From: Desulfoluna limicola
GTDB taxonomy: Bacteria > Desulfobacterota > Desulfobacteria > Desulfobacterales > Desulfolunaceae
Reading direction: 5' to 3'
DNA: 64,000 bases
NCBI RefSeq assembly: GCF_021654575.1
Contig: NZ_AP024488.1
Coordinates: 1,550,001 to 1,614,000, forward strand
The translations under genes and the position numbers were made by a program. Shown piece by piece: positions 7,284-15,062 of the stretch. Below the pieces are notes generated by a model. That model did no database searches. It was not told the origin of the DNA and worked only from the letters and a program-made list of their open reading frames with translations. Within the stretch, counting starts at the first letter, position 1. The number at the start of each line of letters is the position of its first letter.

Positions 7284-10253
7284 ATGGCCGGTCGCTCCAT
7301 GACAGGATACCTGCTTCTGACGATGCTAAAGACCATGGCGTTGATGCTCAACCTGCGGCCCTCACTTAATAAGCGCCTGATGAGCGAAGACGGCTGGATC
7401 AACCTTTGTGTCGGTATTCGCACGGATACGGGCAGTGCCGAGGCGGCGATTTCGTTTCATGAGGGCAGGGCGCAGACCCATTCCACCATTCCGCCCCAGG
7501 CTGATGTGGTGTTGATTTTCGATTCGGACCACTCGCTGCGTGAGCTTCTTGGCGCCACCCCCATGGAGCAGATCTGGATGGTGCTCAAAGGGCGGTTGCG
7601 AGTGGAGGGGAACCAGTCCTATCTGAACCTCTTCTTTTTCCTCATGTCCACCCTGCTCTACAAGGGGCAGGTCCGTCAGCTGGAGCGGGAACAGGCAAAG
7701 CGCATGGAGGGGTACCGAGCTGACAGGCCAGAATCGAATGCTGAAACCAGGGCGGAGATGGGCAGGCGCGGCAATCAACGCATGCAAGCCAAGGCCGTGG
7801 ACCCAGGGGTGAAATTTCTTTCGGACCCCTACTTGTCGTCGTGGGCTTTGGGTGATTTTCCTCGGCTCCAGGAGTTTCTTGATGTCCATTTTACCCATCG
7901 CGCCGAGGTGTGTGCCGAGCGGCCACGGATCATGACCCAGTGGTTTCGACGAAACGGGTTTGAAGAGGACTGTTCCGGTAACCCTTGGGTGCCGGAGCTT
8001 CGCCAATCCCATGCGCTGCATCACTATCTGGCCACGCGGGAGCCTCTGGTGGCCGAGGGGTCCCGCCTCGCCGGCACCACGACATCCAAGCCCGTCGGGG
8101 TGCTGGTTTTTCCCGACAGCCATGGAACCATGCTCTGGGGTGAGCTCAACACGGTGTCCCACAGGGCGCACAACCCATATACCATCAGTGACGAGACACG
8201 GGACACTCTTCACCACGATGTTTACCCCTTTTGGGCGGAGCGGAATTTCAAGGAGTGGGTGAGGGCAGAGTACGGCAACCCGTTGTGCCAGAGGCTCGAT
8301 GAACGGTTTGCTCTTTATTTTACCTGGAAGCAGGCGGCCTTGTCCCATACCATTGCGGACTTTCCGAAACTCCTGTCGCTTGGGACTCTCGGGCTGATTG
8401 CCGAGATTGAGGGGGCCATTCTTGAAACGGAGACGGGGTCTGCCGAGGCTCACACCCTTTCCGCCATGATCATTTGTCTCAAAGGGATGGAGGCATATGC
8501 GGACAACCTCTCCATGAAAGCCGATGCCATGGCCTCCGCTACCTCCGATGACGGGAGGCGCAGGGAGCTGATGGCGATGGCCGCAGCGTGCGCAAGGGTA
8601 CCGAAGGAACCGGCGGAAACCCTCTATGAAGCCCTGCAGGCCATCTGGATCGGCTGGATCTGCCTCCATATGGAGAACACCAACGCCGGGCTCTCCATCG
8701 GTCGCCTGGATCAATGGCTTCAGCCATACTTTGAGAAGGACCTGGAAGGCATTTGCTCTGAAGGGGACCGTGAGGCCTATATTTATTCCGTGATTGATTT
8801 GTGCGGTGACTTTTTTATGCGCTGCACCGACCACCTGCCCCTGACGCCTGATATTGCAAACTACATCTTCGGTGGCAGCTCTTCCGACCAGGCCATTACC
8901 CTGGGGGGGGTGACGCCCGAGGGAGAGGATGCCGTCTGTGATATGACCTACATTCTCCTGAAGGTGACTGAACTCCTCTCCATACGGGACCCCAACGTCA
9001 ACGCAAGGGTTCATCCCGAGGTTCACAGCGAGACCTATGTAAAGCGCCTGTGTGAAGTGAACCTCCTTACCGCTGCCACGCCCTCCATGCACAATGACAA
9101 AGCCATTTCAGACTCGTTGTCGCAGTATGGCTGGGATCCGGCTCACATCAACGACTGGTCGGCCACCGGCTGTGTGGAACCCACCCTGTCGGGGCGTCAT
9201 ATCGGCCACACCAATTTTCAGATGCTGAACATGGTGGCAGCCTTTGAGATGGCGTTGAACAACGGGGTGCACCCCCTGCTTGGAAGCCGCATCGGGCCGG
9301 AAACCGGCCTCATAGAGGAGGGGGCATTTCCCACCTTCGACCACTTCTTTGAGGCGTTTACCACCCAGTTTGCCTTTCTTGTCGATCAGTCCGTGGCCTA
9401 CAACAACATGCTGGGCCTCGCTCATCAGAAAATCCGTCCCACCCCCTTGCTCTCTTCGCTTATTGACGGCTGCATCGGGGCGGGGCAGGACGTGACCCAT
9501 GGCGGGGCTGTCTACAACAGTTCCGGAGCGGCCTGTATCGGCCTTGCCGATGTCACCGACTCTCTCATGGCCATCAAGACACTGATCTATGATGAGGAGA
9601 AAATTGATTTTCAAACGCTGAAGCGGGCTGTGGATGCCGATTTTGAAGGGTATGGGAGGGTTCTGTCCCTGGTGAGCAGGCATGTGCCTTTGTTTGGGTC
9701 CGGCAGGGCGGAATCTGTTGCCATGGCCAATCGCGTGACCGATTTTGCACACCGGTGTTACACCGGGCATACCAATTACCGTGGCGGTCATTACACCGCC
9801 GGGTTCTGGTCCATGTCCAATCACGTGGCTTATGGAACCCTCTCCGGGGCCCTGCCGTCAGGACGTCGGGCTGGCAAGCCCTTTACTCCGGGGCTTACAC
9901 CGACGCCCCATGCATCGGAAAGCCTGCTGGACAATATCCGGGACGTGGCGGGGCTTAACACGAAAAACCTCAGCAATAACATTGCCTTTAATGTCCGGGT
10001 CGTACCCAAGCCCGGGGAAGCGCCCCCGGACATTGTCGCCACCATGCACGCTTACGTGCGTACCTATTTCCAGTTGGGTGGGATGCAGATGCAGATGAAC
10101 GTGGTGACCTCAGAGATGCTAAAGGATGCCCAGGCACATCCGGAGCACTATCGAAACCTTCTTGTGCGGATCTCCGGCTACAACGCCTATTTCGTCACCC
10201 TGAACCCCGATATGCAGCAGGAACTCATCGAGAGGGCCGAATACGGCCTGTAA
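7284..10253 (+). CDS. Glycyl radical enzyme with N-terminal SCP2-like domain
   Basis: A GRE of the dehydratase/lyase branch, activated anaerobically by the upstream radical SAM protein. The ATG at 7284 has GGAGG seven bases before it. The thiyl cysteine is C630 in TGCVEP, with the C-x-E base E632 shared by glycerol/diol dehydratases and choline lyase and missing from alkyl/benzylsuccinate synthases. The glycyl loop VRISGYNAYF places the radical on G965, 25 residues from the end. At 989 aa it is about 150-200 longer than usual. The extra N-terminus (about 1-130: an LMSEDGW start, GRAQTHSTIPPQADVVL, LKGRLRVEGNQSYL) resembles an SCP2 sterol/lipid-carrier fold, followed by a charged linker (about 135-175). 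The GGMQMQMNVV segment before the glycyl loop differs from the common GGHHxQFN. Substrate unknown; a lipid-like or CoA/acyl substrate is inferred from the SCP2-like domain and the neighbouring SDR. Confidence 0.9.
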   Translation: MAGRSMTGYLLLTMLKTMALMLNLRPSLNKRLMSEDGWINLCVGIRTDTGSAEAAISFHEGRAQTHSTIPPQADVVLIFDSDHSLRELLGATPMEQIWMVLKGRLRVEGNQSYLNLFFFLMSTLLYKGQVRQLEREQAKRMEGYRADRPESNAETRAEMGRRGNQRMQAKAVDPGVKFLSDPYLSSWALGDFPRLQEFLDVHFTHRAEVCAERPRIMTQWFRRNGFEEDCSGNPWVPELRQSHALHHYLATREPLVAEGSRLAGTTTSKPVGVLVFPDSHGTMLWGELNTVSHRAHNPYTISDETRDTLHHDVYPFWAERNFKEWVRAEYGNPLCQRLDERFALYFTWKQAALSHTIADFPKLLSLGTLGLIAEIEGAILETETGSAEAHTLSAMIICLKGMEAYADNLSMKADAMASATSDDGRRRELMAMAAACARVPKEPAETLYEALQAIWIGWICLHMENTNAGLSIGRLDQWLQPYFEKDLEGICSEGDREAYIYSVIDLCGDFFMRCTDHLPLTPDIANYIFGGSSSDQAITLGGVTPEGEDAVCDMTYILLKVTELLSIRDPNVNARVHPEVHSETYVKRLCEVNLLTAATPSMHNDKAISDSLSQYGWDPAHINDWSATGCVEPTLSGRHIGHTNFQMLNMVAAFEMALNNGVHPLLGSRIGPETGLIEEGAFPTFDHFFEAFTTQFAFLVDQSVAYNNMLGLAHQKIRPTPLLSSLIDGCIGAGQDVTHGGAVYNSSGAACIGLADVTDSLMAIKTLIYDEEKIDFQTLKRAVDADFEGYGRVLSLVSRHVPLFGSGRAESVAMANRVTDFAHRCYTGHTNYRGGHYTAGFWSMSNHVAYGTLSGALPSGRRAGKPFTPGLTPTPHASESLLDNIRDVAGLNTKNLSNNIAFNVRVVPKPGEAPPDIVATMHAYVRTYFQLGGMQMQMNVVTSEMLKDAQAHPEHYRNLLVRISGYNAYFVTLNPDMQQELIERAEYGL

Positions 10254-10382
10254 TGGGCTGCAGCCGGTGCCACCCCTTTTTCGATTATCAATGGATTTAA
10301 AATGGTGATACAGTATCAGGTGATATTCCGGTGTCATAGTGCGTCTTGAGCCGAGAGCGTGTAAACATATGGCTTTCAGGTG

Positions 10383-10411
10383 TTGACATGCTCGGAATGG
10401 TCCTGTAAATG
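10383..10411 (+). promoter_or_regulatory. Probable sigma-70 promoter of the tRNA array
   Basis: A perfect -35 hexamer TTGACA at 10383-10388, then 17 bases, then a weak -10 TAAATG at 10406-10411, ending 15 bases before the first tRNA. The stretch between (10413-10429) also matches the loop CTCGTTCTTCGGGC of the intergenic repeats. Confidence 0.5.
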
Positions 10412-10425
10412 TGTCCTCGTTCTTC

Positions 10426-10501
10426 GGGCGAATAACTCAGTTGGGAGAGTGCAACCCTTACAAGGTTGAAGTCACAGGTTCGAGCCCTGTTTCGCCCACC
10501 A
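10426..10501 (+). tRNA. tRNA-Val (UAC), copy 1
   Basis: 76 nt including an encoded CCA. Acceptor GGGCGAA pairs with TTCGCCC, the anticodon stem is CAACC/GGTTG, and loop CTTACAA gives anticodon UAC. The TTCGAGC T-loop is present. Confidence 0.97.
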
Positions 10502-10505
10502 ACAT

Positions 10506-10581
10506 GGGTCGTTAACTCAGTCGGTAGAGTATCTGCCTTTTAAGCAGAGAGTCACTGGTTCGAGCCCAGTACGACCCACCA
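10506..10581 (+). tRNA. tRNA-Lys (UUU), copy 1
   Basis: 76 nt with encoded CCA. Acceptor GGGTCGT pairs with ACGACCC, and loop CTTTTAA between TCTGC and GCAGA gives anticodon UUU. Four bases separate it from the preceding tRNA-Val. Confidence 0.97.
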
Positions 10582-10639
10582 GAAGACAAGCCGATTTTAT
10601 TGGCAGAACATAGGCGTTCATTGCGCCACCCCAGATCGG

Positions 10640-10715
10640 GGGCGAATAACTCAGCTGGGAGAGTGCAACCCTTACAAGGTTGAAGTCACAGGTTCGAGCC
10701 CTGTTTCGCCCACCA
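10640..10715 (+). tRNA. tRNA-Val (UAC), copy 2
   Basis: Identical to copy 1 except CAGCTGGG instead of CAGTTGGG in the D loop. CCA is encoded. Confidence 0.97.
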
Positions 10716-10719
10716 CTAT

Positions 10720-10795
10720 GGGTCGTTAACTCAGTCGGTAGAGTATCTGCCTTTTAAGCAGAGAGTCACTGGTTCGAGCCCAGTACGACCCACCA
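10720..10795 (+). tRNA. tRNA-Lys (UUU), copy 2
   Basis: Appears identical to copy 1. CCA is encoded, with a 4-base spacer after tRNA-Val. Confidence 0.97.
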
Positions 10796-10857
10796 TTTAG
10801 AAAAGGCCGGCTTTTTGTCGGCAGGACATAGGCGCAAGCTGCGTCCCCCCGGATCGG

Positions 10858-10933
10858 GGGCGAATAACTCAGTTGGGAGAGTGCAACCCTTACAAGGTTG
10901 AAGTCACAGGTTCGAGCCCTGTTTCGCCCACCA
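10858..10933 (+). tRNA. tRNA-Val (UAC), copy 3
   Basis: Same sequence as copy 1. The preceding inter-pair spacer (10796-10857) carries GCCGGC-TTTTTGT-CGGC and is nearly duplicated before copy 4. Confidence 0.97.
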
Positions 10934-10937
10934 TCTT

Positions 10938-11013
10938 GGGTCGTTAACTCAGTCGGTAGAGTATCTGCCTTTTAAGCAGAGAGTCACTGGTTCGAGCCCA
11001 GTACGACCCACCA
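10938..11013 (+). tRNA. tRNA-Lys (UUU), copy 3
   Basis: Same sequence as copy 1, with encoded CCA. Confidence 0.97.
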
Positions 11014-11074
11014 TTTAGAAAAGGCCGGCTTTTTGTCGGCAGGACATAGGCGCAAGCTGCGTCCCCCGGATCGG

Positions 11075-11150
11075 GGGCGAATAACTCAGTTGGGAGAGTG
11101 CAACCCTTACAAGGTTGAAGTCACAGGTTCGAGCCCTGTTTCGCCCACCA
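11075..11150 (+). tRNA. tRNA-Val (UAC), copy 4
   Basis: Same sequence as copy 1. The spacer before it differs from the spacer before copy 3 by a single C in a C-run. Confidence 0.97.
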
Positions 11151-11154
11151 TCTT

Positions 11155-11230
11155 GGGTCGTTAACTCAGTCGGTAGAGTATCTGCCTTTTAAGCAGAGAG
11201 TCACTGGTTCGAGCCCAGTACGACCCACCA
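11155..11230 (+). tRNA. tRNA-Lys (UUU), copy 4
   Basis: Last tRNA of the array, same sequence as copy 1, followed directly by a strong terminator. Confidence 0.97.
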
Positions 11231-11272
11231 TAATAAAAAAAGCCGAAGCAATTGCTTCGGCTTTTTTTATTA
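11231..11272 (+). terminator. Intrinsic terminator of the tRNA array
   Basis: AGCCGAAGC (11241-11249), loop AATT, GCTTCGGCT (11254-11262), flanked by an A-run and T7. The A-run makes it potentially bidirectional. Confidence 0.93.
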
Positions 11273-11525
11273 TGTGCCGCCACATCAGCCCTTTGATGAT
11301 GTCAGCCAGTAACTCATCTTGTCGGTCGCGGGTCTGTGTGGTACTATTCATAAAAACCCAAAAACATAACTCAGATTACAAAAACAGGGCCCCTTCTGAC
11401 AGGACGCTTGTCTCTTCTGTTCCCCCTCGAATCGGATACCCCATCCGTTGCTGCCTTATCGATTCCCGTCGACACCTGAAACGGCCCATCCATAATCCCA
11501 CCCAAACCATAAAGGAGTGCCGTGT

Positions 11526-11966
11526 ATGGATGCGAAACGATTTGACGAGGACATCAGAAAAACATTTGAACAGTTTGGAGAGACAGGGGTGAATGTTCAG
11601 CTTCTCTCGGCCAAGGACAGCCATGTCTCTCAGCCACCCTACGACTGGGTTCAGGTGATGATGAAAGTCATCCCCGTGGTTCCCGACCCCGAGCCATGGG
11701 CGGAAACCTGGCGTTACGGCGGTGTGCTGCAGCATGATAAGATTCCCCTCCCCATCGGCATGCGGCCCATTGATATAAACCGTATGATCAGTGCCATTGA
11801 TGCAGCCAAAAAACTTCCACCGGGATTCAACCTGCAGGGGGCCTCCTGCGACCTTTACTGGGCCCTTCATCCCGATGTGAAGGAACCCTACTATCACTTC
11901 ACCTCCGGTGACCTGACGATTCTGATCGGGGCTTACAGCGGTGACGTGATGGAGCCGCAGTTCTAA
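11526..11966 (+). CDS. Hypothetical protein, 146 aa
   Basis: I do not recognise the family. The ATG at 11526 is preceded by AAAGGAG with 8 bases of spacing. The protein is soluble and lacks a signal peptide or membrane segment. It is acidic at the N-terminus, proline-rich in the middle (VVPDPEPW), and has a single Cys in GASCDLYWALHPD. Codon use resembles the neighbouring genes and a strong terminator follows, so the gene looks real and monocistronic. It may be a conserved Desulfobacterota protein; function unknown. Confidence 0.75.
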   Translation: MDAKRFDEDIRKTFEQFGETGVNVQLLSAKDSHVSQPPYDWVQVMMKVIPVVPDPEPWAETWRYGGVLQHDKIPLPIGMRPIDINRMISAIDAAKKLPPGFNLQGASCDLYWALHPDVKEPYYHFTSGDLTILIGAYSGDVMEPQF

Positions 11967-12026
11967 ATCGCGGCAGCAATGAGCCACCCCGGGCATGCGG
12001 GGCGGTATGTTTTTCCTCCTGAAAAG

Positions 12027-12062
12027 CGGGGATCCGGATGGGCCGGGTCCCCGTTTTTTTTT
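12027..12062 (+). terminator. Intrinsic terminator after the 146-aa gene
   Basis: CGGGGATCCGG pairs with CCGGGTCCCCG (one T/G mismatch) across ATGGG, followed by a run of nine T. Confidence 0.92.
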
Positions 12063-12201
12063 CGAGAACGATGGAGTGACGGCACCCCTCATGCATTGGC
12101 ATGGGGTTTCCAGGTGCCTGCTCCTTAACGTCGAACGCATGCGCTGACTGGTTAAGAACATGTGATGGGATATCAACGGCCGTCAGGGGAGTGGCTGTGA
12201 C

Positions 12202-13119
12202 CTATGCCTGCTTCTCAACGGAGGGTGTTTCACCATGGGACCGGTAGCTGGTGATGGAGTCCCAGGTGACCAGGGTCAGGGCACTCCAGATGAGGGCAAA
12301 GGTGCGCACCAGGGAAGGGTCCAGAGGCTCGTTGAAATAGAAGACCGCCAGAAGAAAGGTGCATGTGGGGGCGAGGTACTGGATGAAGCCGATGGTGGAC
12401 AGGGCCAGGGCCTTGGCACCCAGGTTAAACAGGAGCAGGGGCAGGGCCGTCACCAGTGCTGTTCCCATGAGAAGCAGGTCGGTGGGGCCACCCAGGTGGA
12501 GAAAGGCCCCCTGGCCCTTTGCGCCCAGGGATCCCAGGTAGGCGGCTGCAGGAATGGTCATGAGAAGGGTCTCCACGGTCAGGCCCACCAGGGGCCCCAC
12601 ATCCACCACTTTTCGAATCAGGCTGTACACCGCAAAGGTAAAGGCAAGGGCCAGGGATACCCAGGGCAGCATCCCGTAATCGAAGGTAAGCCAGGTGACG
12701 CCGATACCTGCAAGGAGAACGGCCATCTTCTGCTTCGGGCTGAGCCGCTCCTTTAAAAAAATCATCCCGAGAAACACGGTGACCAGGGGGTTGATGTAGT
12801 AACCCAGGCTTGTCTGAAGTACATGTCCGTTGTTGATGGACCAGATGAAGATAAACCAGTTGGTCCCCACCAGGCATGTGGTGAGGGTCAGAACGGCAAG
12901 GGTGCGCAGATTTGTCATGGCTTTTACAAAGGCCCGTGTCTTTTTCTGAAACACAAGAATGGGAAAAAGGAAGACGAGGGACCATACCACACGGTGCATG
13001 AGGGTTTCAAAGGCCGGGACATGGGAGAGGTGTGTCCAGTAAAGAGGGGAGAGCCCCCAGATGAGAAAGGCCTGTATGGCAACCAGGAGGCCAGTGATGG
13101 ATTCGGATCGAGGTGGCAT
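12202..13119 (-). CDS. rarD: RarD-like EamA-family permease
   Basis: Inner-membrane drug/metabolite-superfamily transporter of 305 aa with about ten hydrophobic segments in two EamA repeats. Family landmarks visible are the start GLLVAIQAFLIWGLSPLYW, LGTNWF-type VGTNWFIFIW, QTSLGYYINPLVTVFLG and LSTIGFIQYLAPT, all diagnostic of RarD. RarD proteins are annotated as chloramphenicol-sensitivity permeases; their physiological substrate is not firmly known. The ATG at 13119 has AGGAA upstream. It is transcribed alone, convergent with the 146-aa gene. Confidence 0.9.
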   Translation of the reverse strand: MPPRSESITGLLVAIQAFLIWGLSPLYWTHLSHVPAFETLMHRVVWSLVFLFPILVFQKKTRAFVKAMTNLRTLAVLTLTTCLVGTNWFIFIWSINNGHVLQTSLGYYINPLVTVFLGMIFLKERLSPKQKMAVLLAGIGVTWLTFDYGMLPWVSLALAFTFAVYSLIRKVVDVGPLVGLTVETLLMTIPAAAYLGSLGAKGQGAFLHLGGPTDLLLMGTALVTALPLLLFNLGAKALALSTIGFIQYLAPTCTFLLAVFYFNEPLDPSLVRTFALIWSALTLVTWDSITSYRSHGETPSVEKQA

Positions 13120-13259
13120 GGGTATTCCTGTGATTCAAGGGTTGCCTTTACGTTGACGTAGAGGACGGAAGGAAGAGTGATACCATGGGGCGGGCGCGGT
13201 GTCGAGGCGTGAGAAGAAAATGGAGCGAAAGGTGGATGGCGAAGGGCTGTAAAAAAAAA

Positions 13260-13442
13260 GTAACTATTCAGCTCCTAAGAAGCAGCCTCCGGCGGATGCG
13301 CTTTGCCCCTCGTTCCTCGGGTCAAATCACTTCCACCTTTGACTCAAGAGTTTTTAACGCTTATTTGTAAAGACCTGTTTGTCCAATGTTTCAACGGCTT
13401 GTCTCCCAGCAGGGCCGCCGGAGGCACACGCTGAATAGTTAC
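13260..13442. repeat. Full MITE-like element with outer terminal inverted repeats
   Basis: GTAACTATTCAGC (13260-13272) and its exact reverse complement GCTGAATAGTTAC (13430-13442) bracket the element. Just inside are GCCTCCGGCGG (about 13284) and CCGCCGGAGGC (about 13415). The interior contains TTTGCCCCTCGTTCCTCGGG and the CCTGTTTGTCCAA module. This is the clearest complete unit in the window. Confidence 0.85.
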
Positions 13443-13470
13443 CTAAAAAATATAAAGGACAAAAGCAGAT

Positions 13471-13517
13471 GCCTCCGGCGGTAGGGCGAGCCACCTTGAA
13501 AGCAAGTTTGCGAATGC
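13471..13517. repeat. Intergenic repeat half-unit
   Basis: GCCTCCGGCGG followed by GAGCCACCTTGAAAGC and GTTTGCGAATGC, the inverse orientation of the unit at 5945-5977. Confidence 0.65.
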
Positions 13518-13802
13518 TGATTTGTGTGTTGTTGTGTTTAATTAATCAAAGAGGTCGTCCGAAGGCCCGCAATCCGTTGGGTGCGCTTCACACACAAAAG
13601 GATAGCTTCAACTCCACCTGAGGTATGGCAAACCCCGAGGTCGCTGGTTACCCGGATATGGTGCGTAAAACCCATCCTACGAGTGTCATGGCTGCACCGG
13701 AGTGTGGCATACCAGGGAACTGGTCCACAGGTGCCCATTTTTGTGCTGCTGTTTTTGGGGGTGACGGTCCCCGGGAACGCCCGACAGTTATTCATTCACG
13801 GT

Positions 13803-14297
13803 TCACCGGCAAAGCCCCGCTCTCAGCCCCTGAAATACCTCGTTGATGTCCTGCTCGGTGATACGGGCAAGGAGGAGGTCGTCGTAATCAGGCTCGGAAT
13901 CAAGGCGTTGTTGGGTGTTCTGTTTTTTCTCAGGCATAGAGGTTTTCAGGGTTCGGATACGCTTGATTTCTCCGGGGTTTTCCAACCCCCGATTGTTTTC
14001 GATCCATGCAGCACAAGCATCGTGGGTTCCCACGAAGAGCAGGTAGAGATTGTTCTCTTCTTTGACGCCAAGCATGCGGTACCCTTTACCGATATCAAAT
14101 TTCACGGCGTTTCGGATCCGGCATTCCCCGTGGTTGCTGAGCTTTCCCGCTTCACTTAAGGGGCTTTGTCCATTTTCCATGAGTCGTGTGAGAATGGTGT
14201 CGGCCTTTCGGGTTGCTGACACAGCCATTTTCTCCGCGCGCCGCATGGCATCCAGCTGTTTTTCAAATCGATGGGTCAGGTGAATGAATCGAATCAT
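13803..14297 (-). CDS. Solitary RelE/ParE-like protein with C-terminal extension
   Basis: 164 aa. Residues 1-100 resemble RelE-superfamily toxins: a helical FEKQLDAMRRAEKMAVSAT start, a basic middle, and the strand pair KGYRMLGVKEENNLYLLFVGTHDAC, which matches the YRxxYxxxxxxxxLLxxGxHD pattern of the fold. About 60 polar residues follow, unusual for a toxin. No antitoxin-like gene lies on either side within 250 bases, so it may be an orphan toxin, a domesticated nuclease or a non-toxic relative. The ATG at 14297 has no strong ribosome site. Confidence 0.65.
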   Translation of the reverse strand: MIRFIHLTHRFEKQLDAMRRAEKMAVSATRKADTILTRLMENGQSPLSEAGKLSNHGECRIRNAVKFDIGKGYRMLGVKEENNLYLLFVGTHDACAAWIENNRGLENPGEIKRIRTLKTSMPEKKQNTQQRLDSEPDYDDLLLARITEQDINEVFQGLRAGLCR

Positions 14298-14515
14298 GGG
14301 ATCTCCGACAATCTGCCGGTGTCGTCCCCGGGGGCGGATGACTGTAAGCCGTCAGTCGTTCGCCCTCCGGGTCGGACAGGACATCGTTTTATAAAATTAC
14401 GGTTTTTGGTTTCTGGGTGAGTCCATCAAAACCAATGATCAACATGACTTTTAGTCGAGGTGGTTTTCAAACATGGCCCCCCGGTCATTCGCCCATGCAA
14501 AGGGCAGCCGCACCC

Positions 14516-14549
14516 TGTTTTCAAGGTGGCTCACCTTGCCGCCGGAGGC
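14516..14549. repeat. Intergenic repeat half-unit abutting the HesB-like gene stop
   Basis: TTTCAAGGTGGCTCACCTTG plus GCCGCCGGAGGC, ending nine bases beyond the stop codon of the minus-strand HesB-like gene. Confidence 0.7.
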
Positions 14550-14557
14550 ACGCTTTT

Positions 14558-14872
14558 TTATGAGCAGCAGGAACCATGGCTTCCGCAGGATGAACAGCCG
14601 CTTTCAAGTTTGAGGCTGGAGCTGATCGAAAAACCAATCTCCTTGAAGTCCACCACCAGTGGTTGGGCCTGGTTGAGGAAGTTGGTTTCGATGACATACT
14701 CCATGCCTGCCACAAGGTAGTGGCTGTCGCCTTCTTTGCGTTCATCGACGGCCATGGCAAGTGAAGGTCCGCCGCATCCGCTTGAATTGAGGAAGACACG
14801 GATGGGGGCTGGGGTTCGGTTTTCGAAAAATTTAGCGATCTCTTTCTGTGCTGCGTCGGTAACGGTGAACAT
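14558..14872 (-). CDS. HesB/IscA-like protein with Cys-rich tail
   Basis: 104-aa protein of the HesB-related branch common in Desulfobacterota, some members of which are selenoproteins. The start MFTVTDAAQKEIAKFF is followed by SSGCGGPSLAMAVDE (Cys33), and the C-terminus is the Cys-rich GCSSCGSHGSCCS. Canonical IscA has one cysteine in the first part and a CGCG tail, so the metal-binding arrangement is modified. The stop is TAA and all candidate Sec positions are Cys codons, so this copy is not a selenoprotein. It probably has a role in iron-sulfur assembly or metal binding. Lying downstream of the Fe-S-rich Flx genes, it could help mature them. Confidence 0.82.
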   Translation of the reverse strand: MFTVTDAAQKEIAKFFENRTPAPIRVFLNSSGCGGPSLAMAVDERKEGDSHYLVAGMEYVIETNFLNQAQPLVVDFKEIGFSISSSLKLESGCSSCGSHGSCCS

Positions 14873-15062
14873 CTTTGGCTCGTTCCTTTTTCATGCATTG
14901 GTCCTTGCAATCGGGCCGTGGAAACCAGGGGGTCGTTTGCTCAGTCAATACATGAATTGTTGTGTGTAAGTTTCTGATTGCTAATGACTATTTGGTTGCG
15001 GGCAAGAGCAGGTAGGGCCCTTCTTCCTGCCCTGTACCCAAAAAGGGGGTGGGAACCCCTGG

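Larger units (their letters stand above)
10426..11230 (+). repeat. Fourfold tandem repeat of a tRNA-Val/tRNA-Lys pair
   Basis: Units start at 10426, 10640, 10858 and 11075, a period of 214-218 bases. Spacers 2 and 3 are almost identical (both contain GGCGCAAGCTGCGTCCCCC). Spacer 1 is diverged but keeps the TTTTATTGGCAG / GGACATAGGCG pattern in part. A single promoter and terminator bracket the array. Confidence 0.9.

Noticed and set aside
10426-11230. Regular repeats considered as a CRISPR array
   Set aside because: The repeat units fold as complete tRNAs with encoded CCA and the period is over 210 bases; no 20-40-base repeat/spacer pattern.
11166-11351. Minus-strand frame ending RTGLEPVT-like across the last tRNA-Lys
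   Set aside because: It is antisense to a tRNA and its terminator; the RTGLEPVT string is a well-known artefact of tRNA complement translation.
14558-14872. Selenoprotein form of the HesB-like gene
   Set aside because: Candidate positions in the tail are TGC/TGT codons, the frame ends at TAA, and no in-frame TGA with a SECIS-like hairpin is present.
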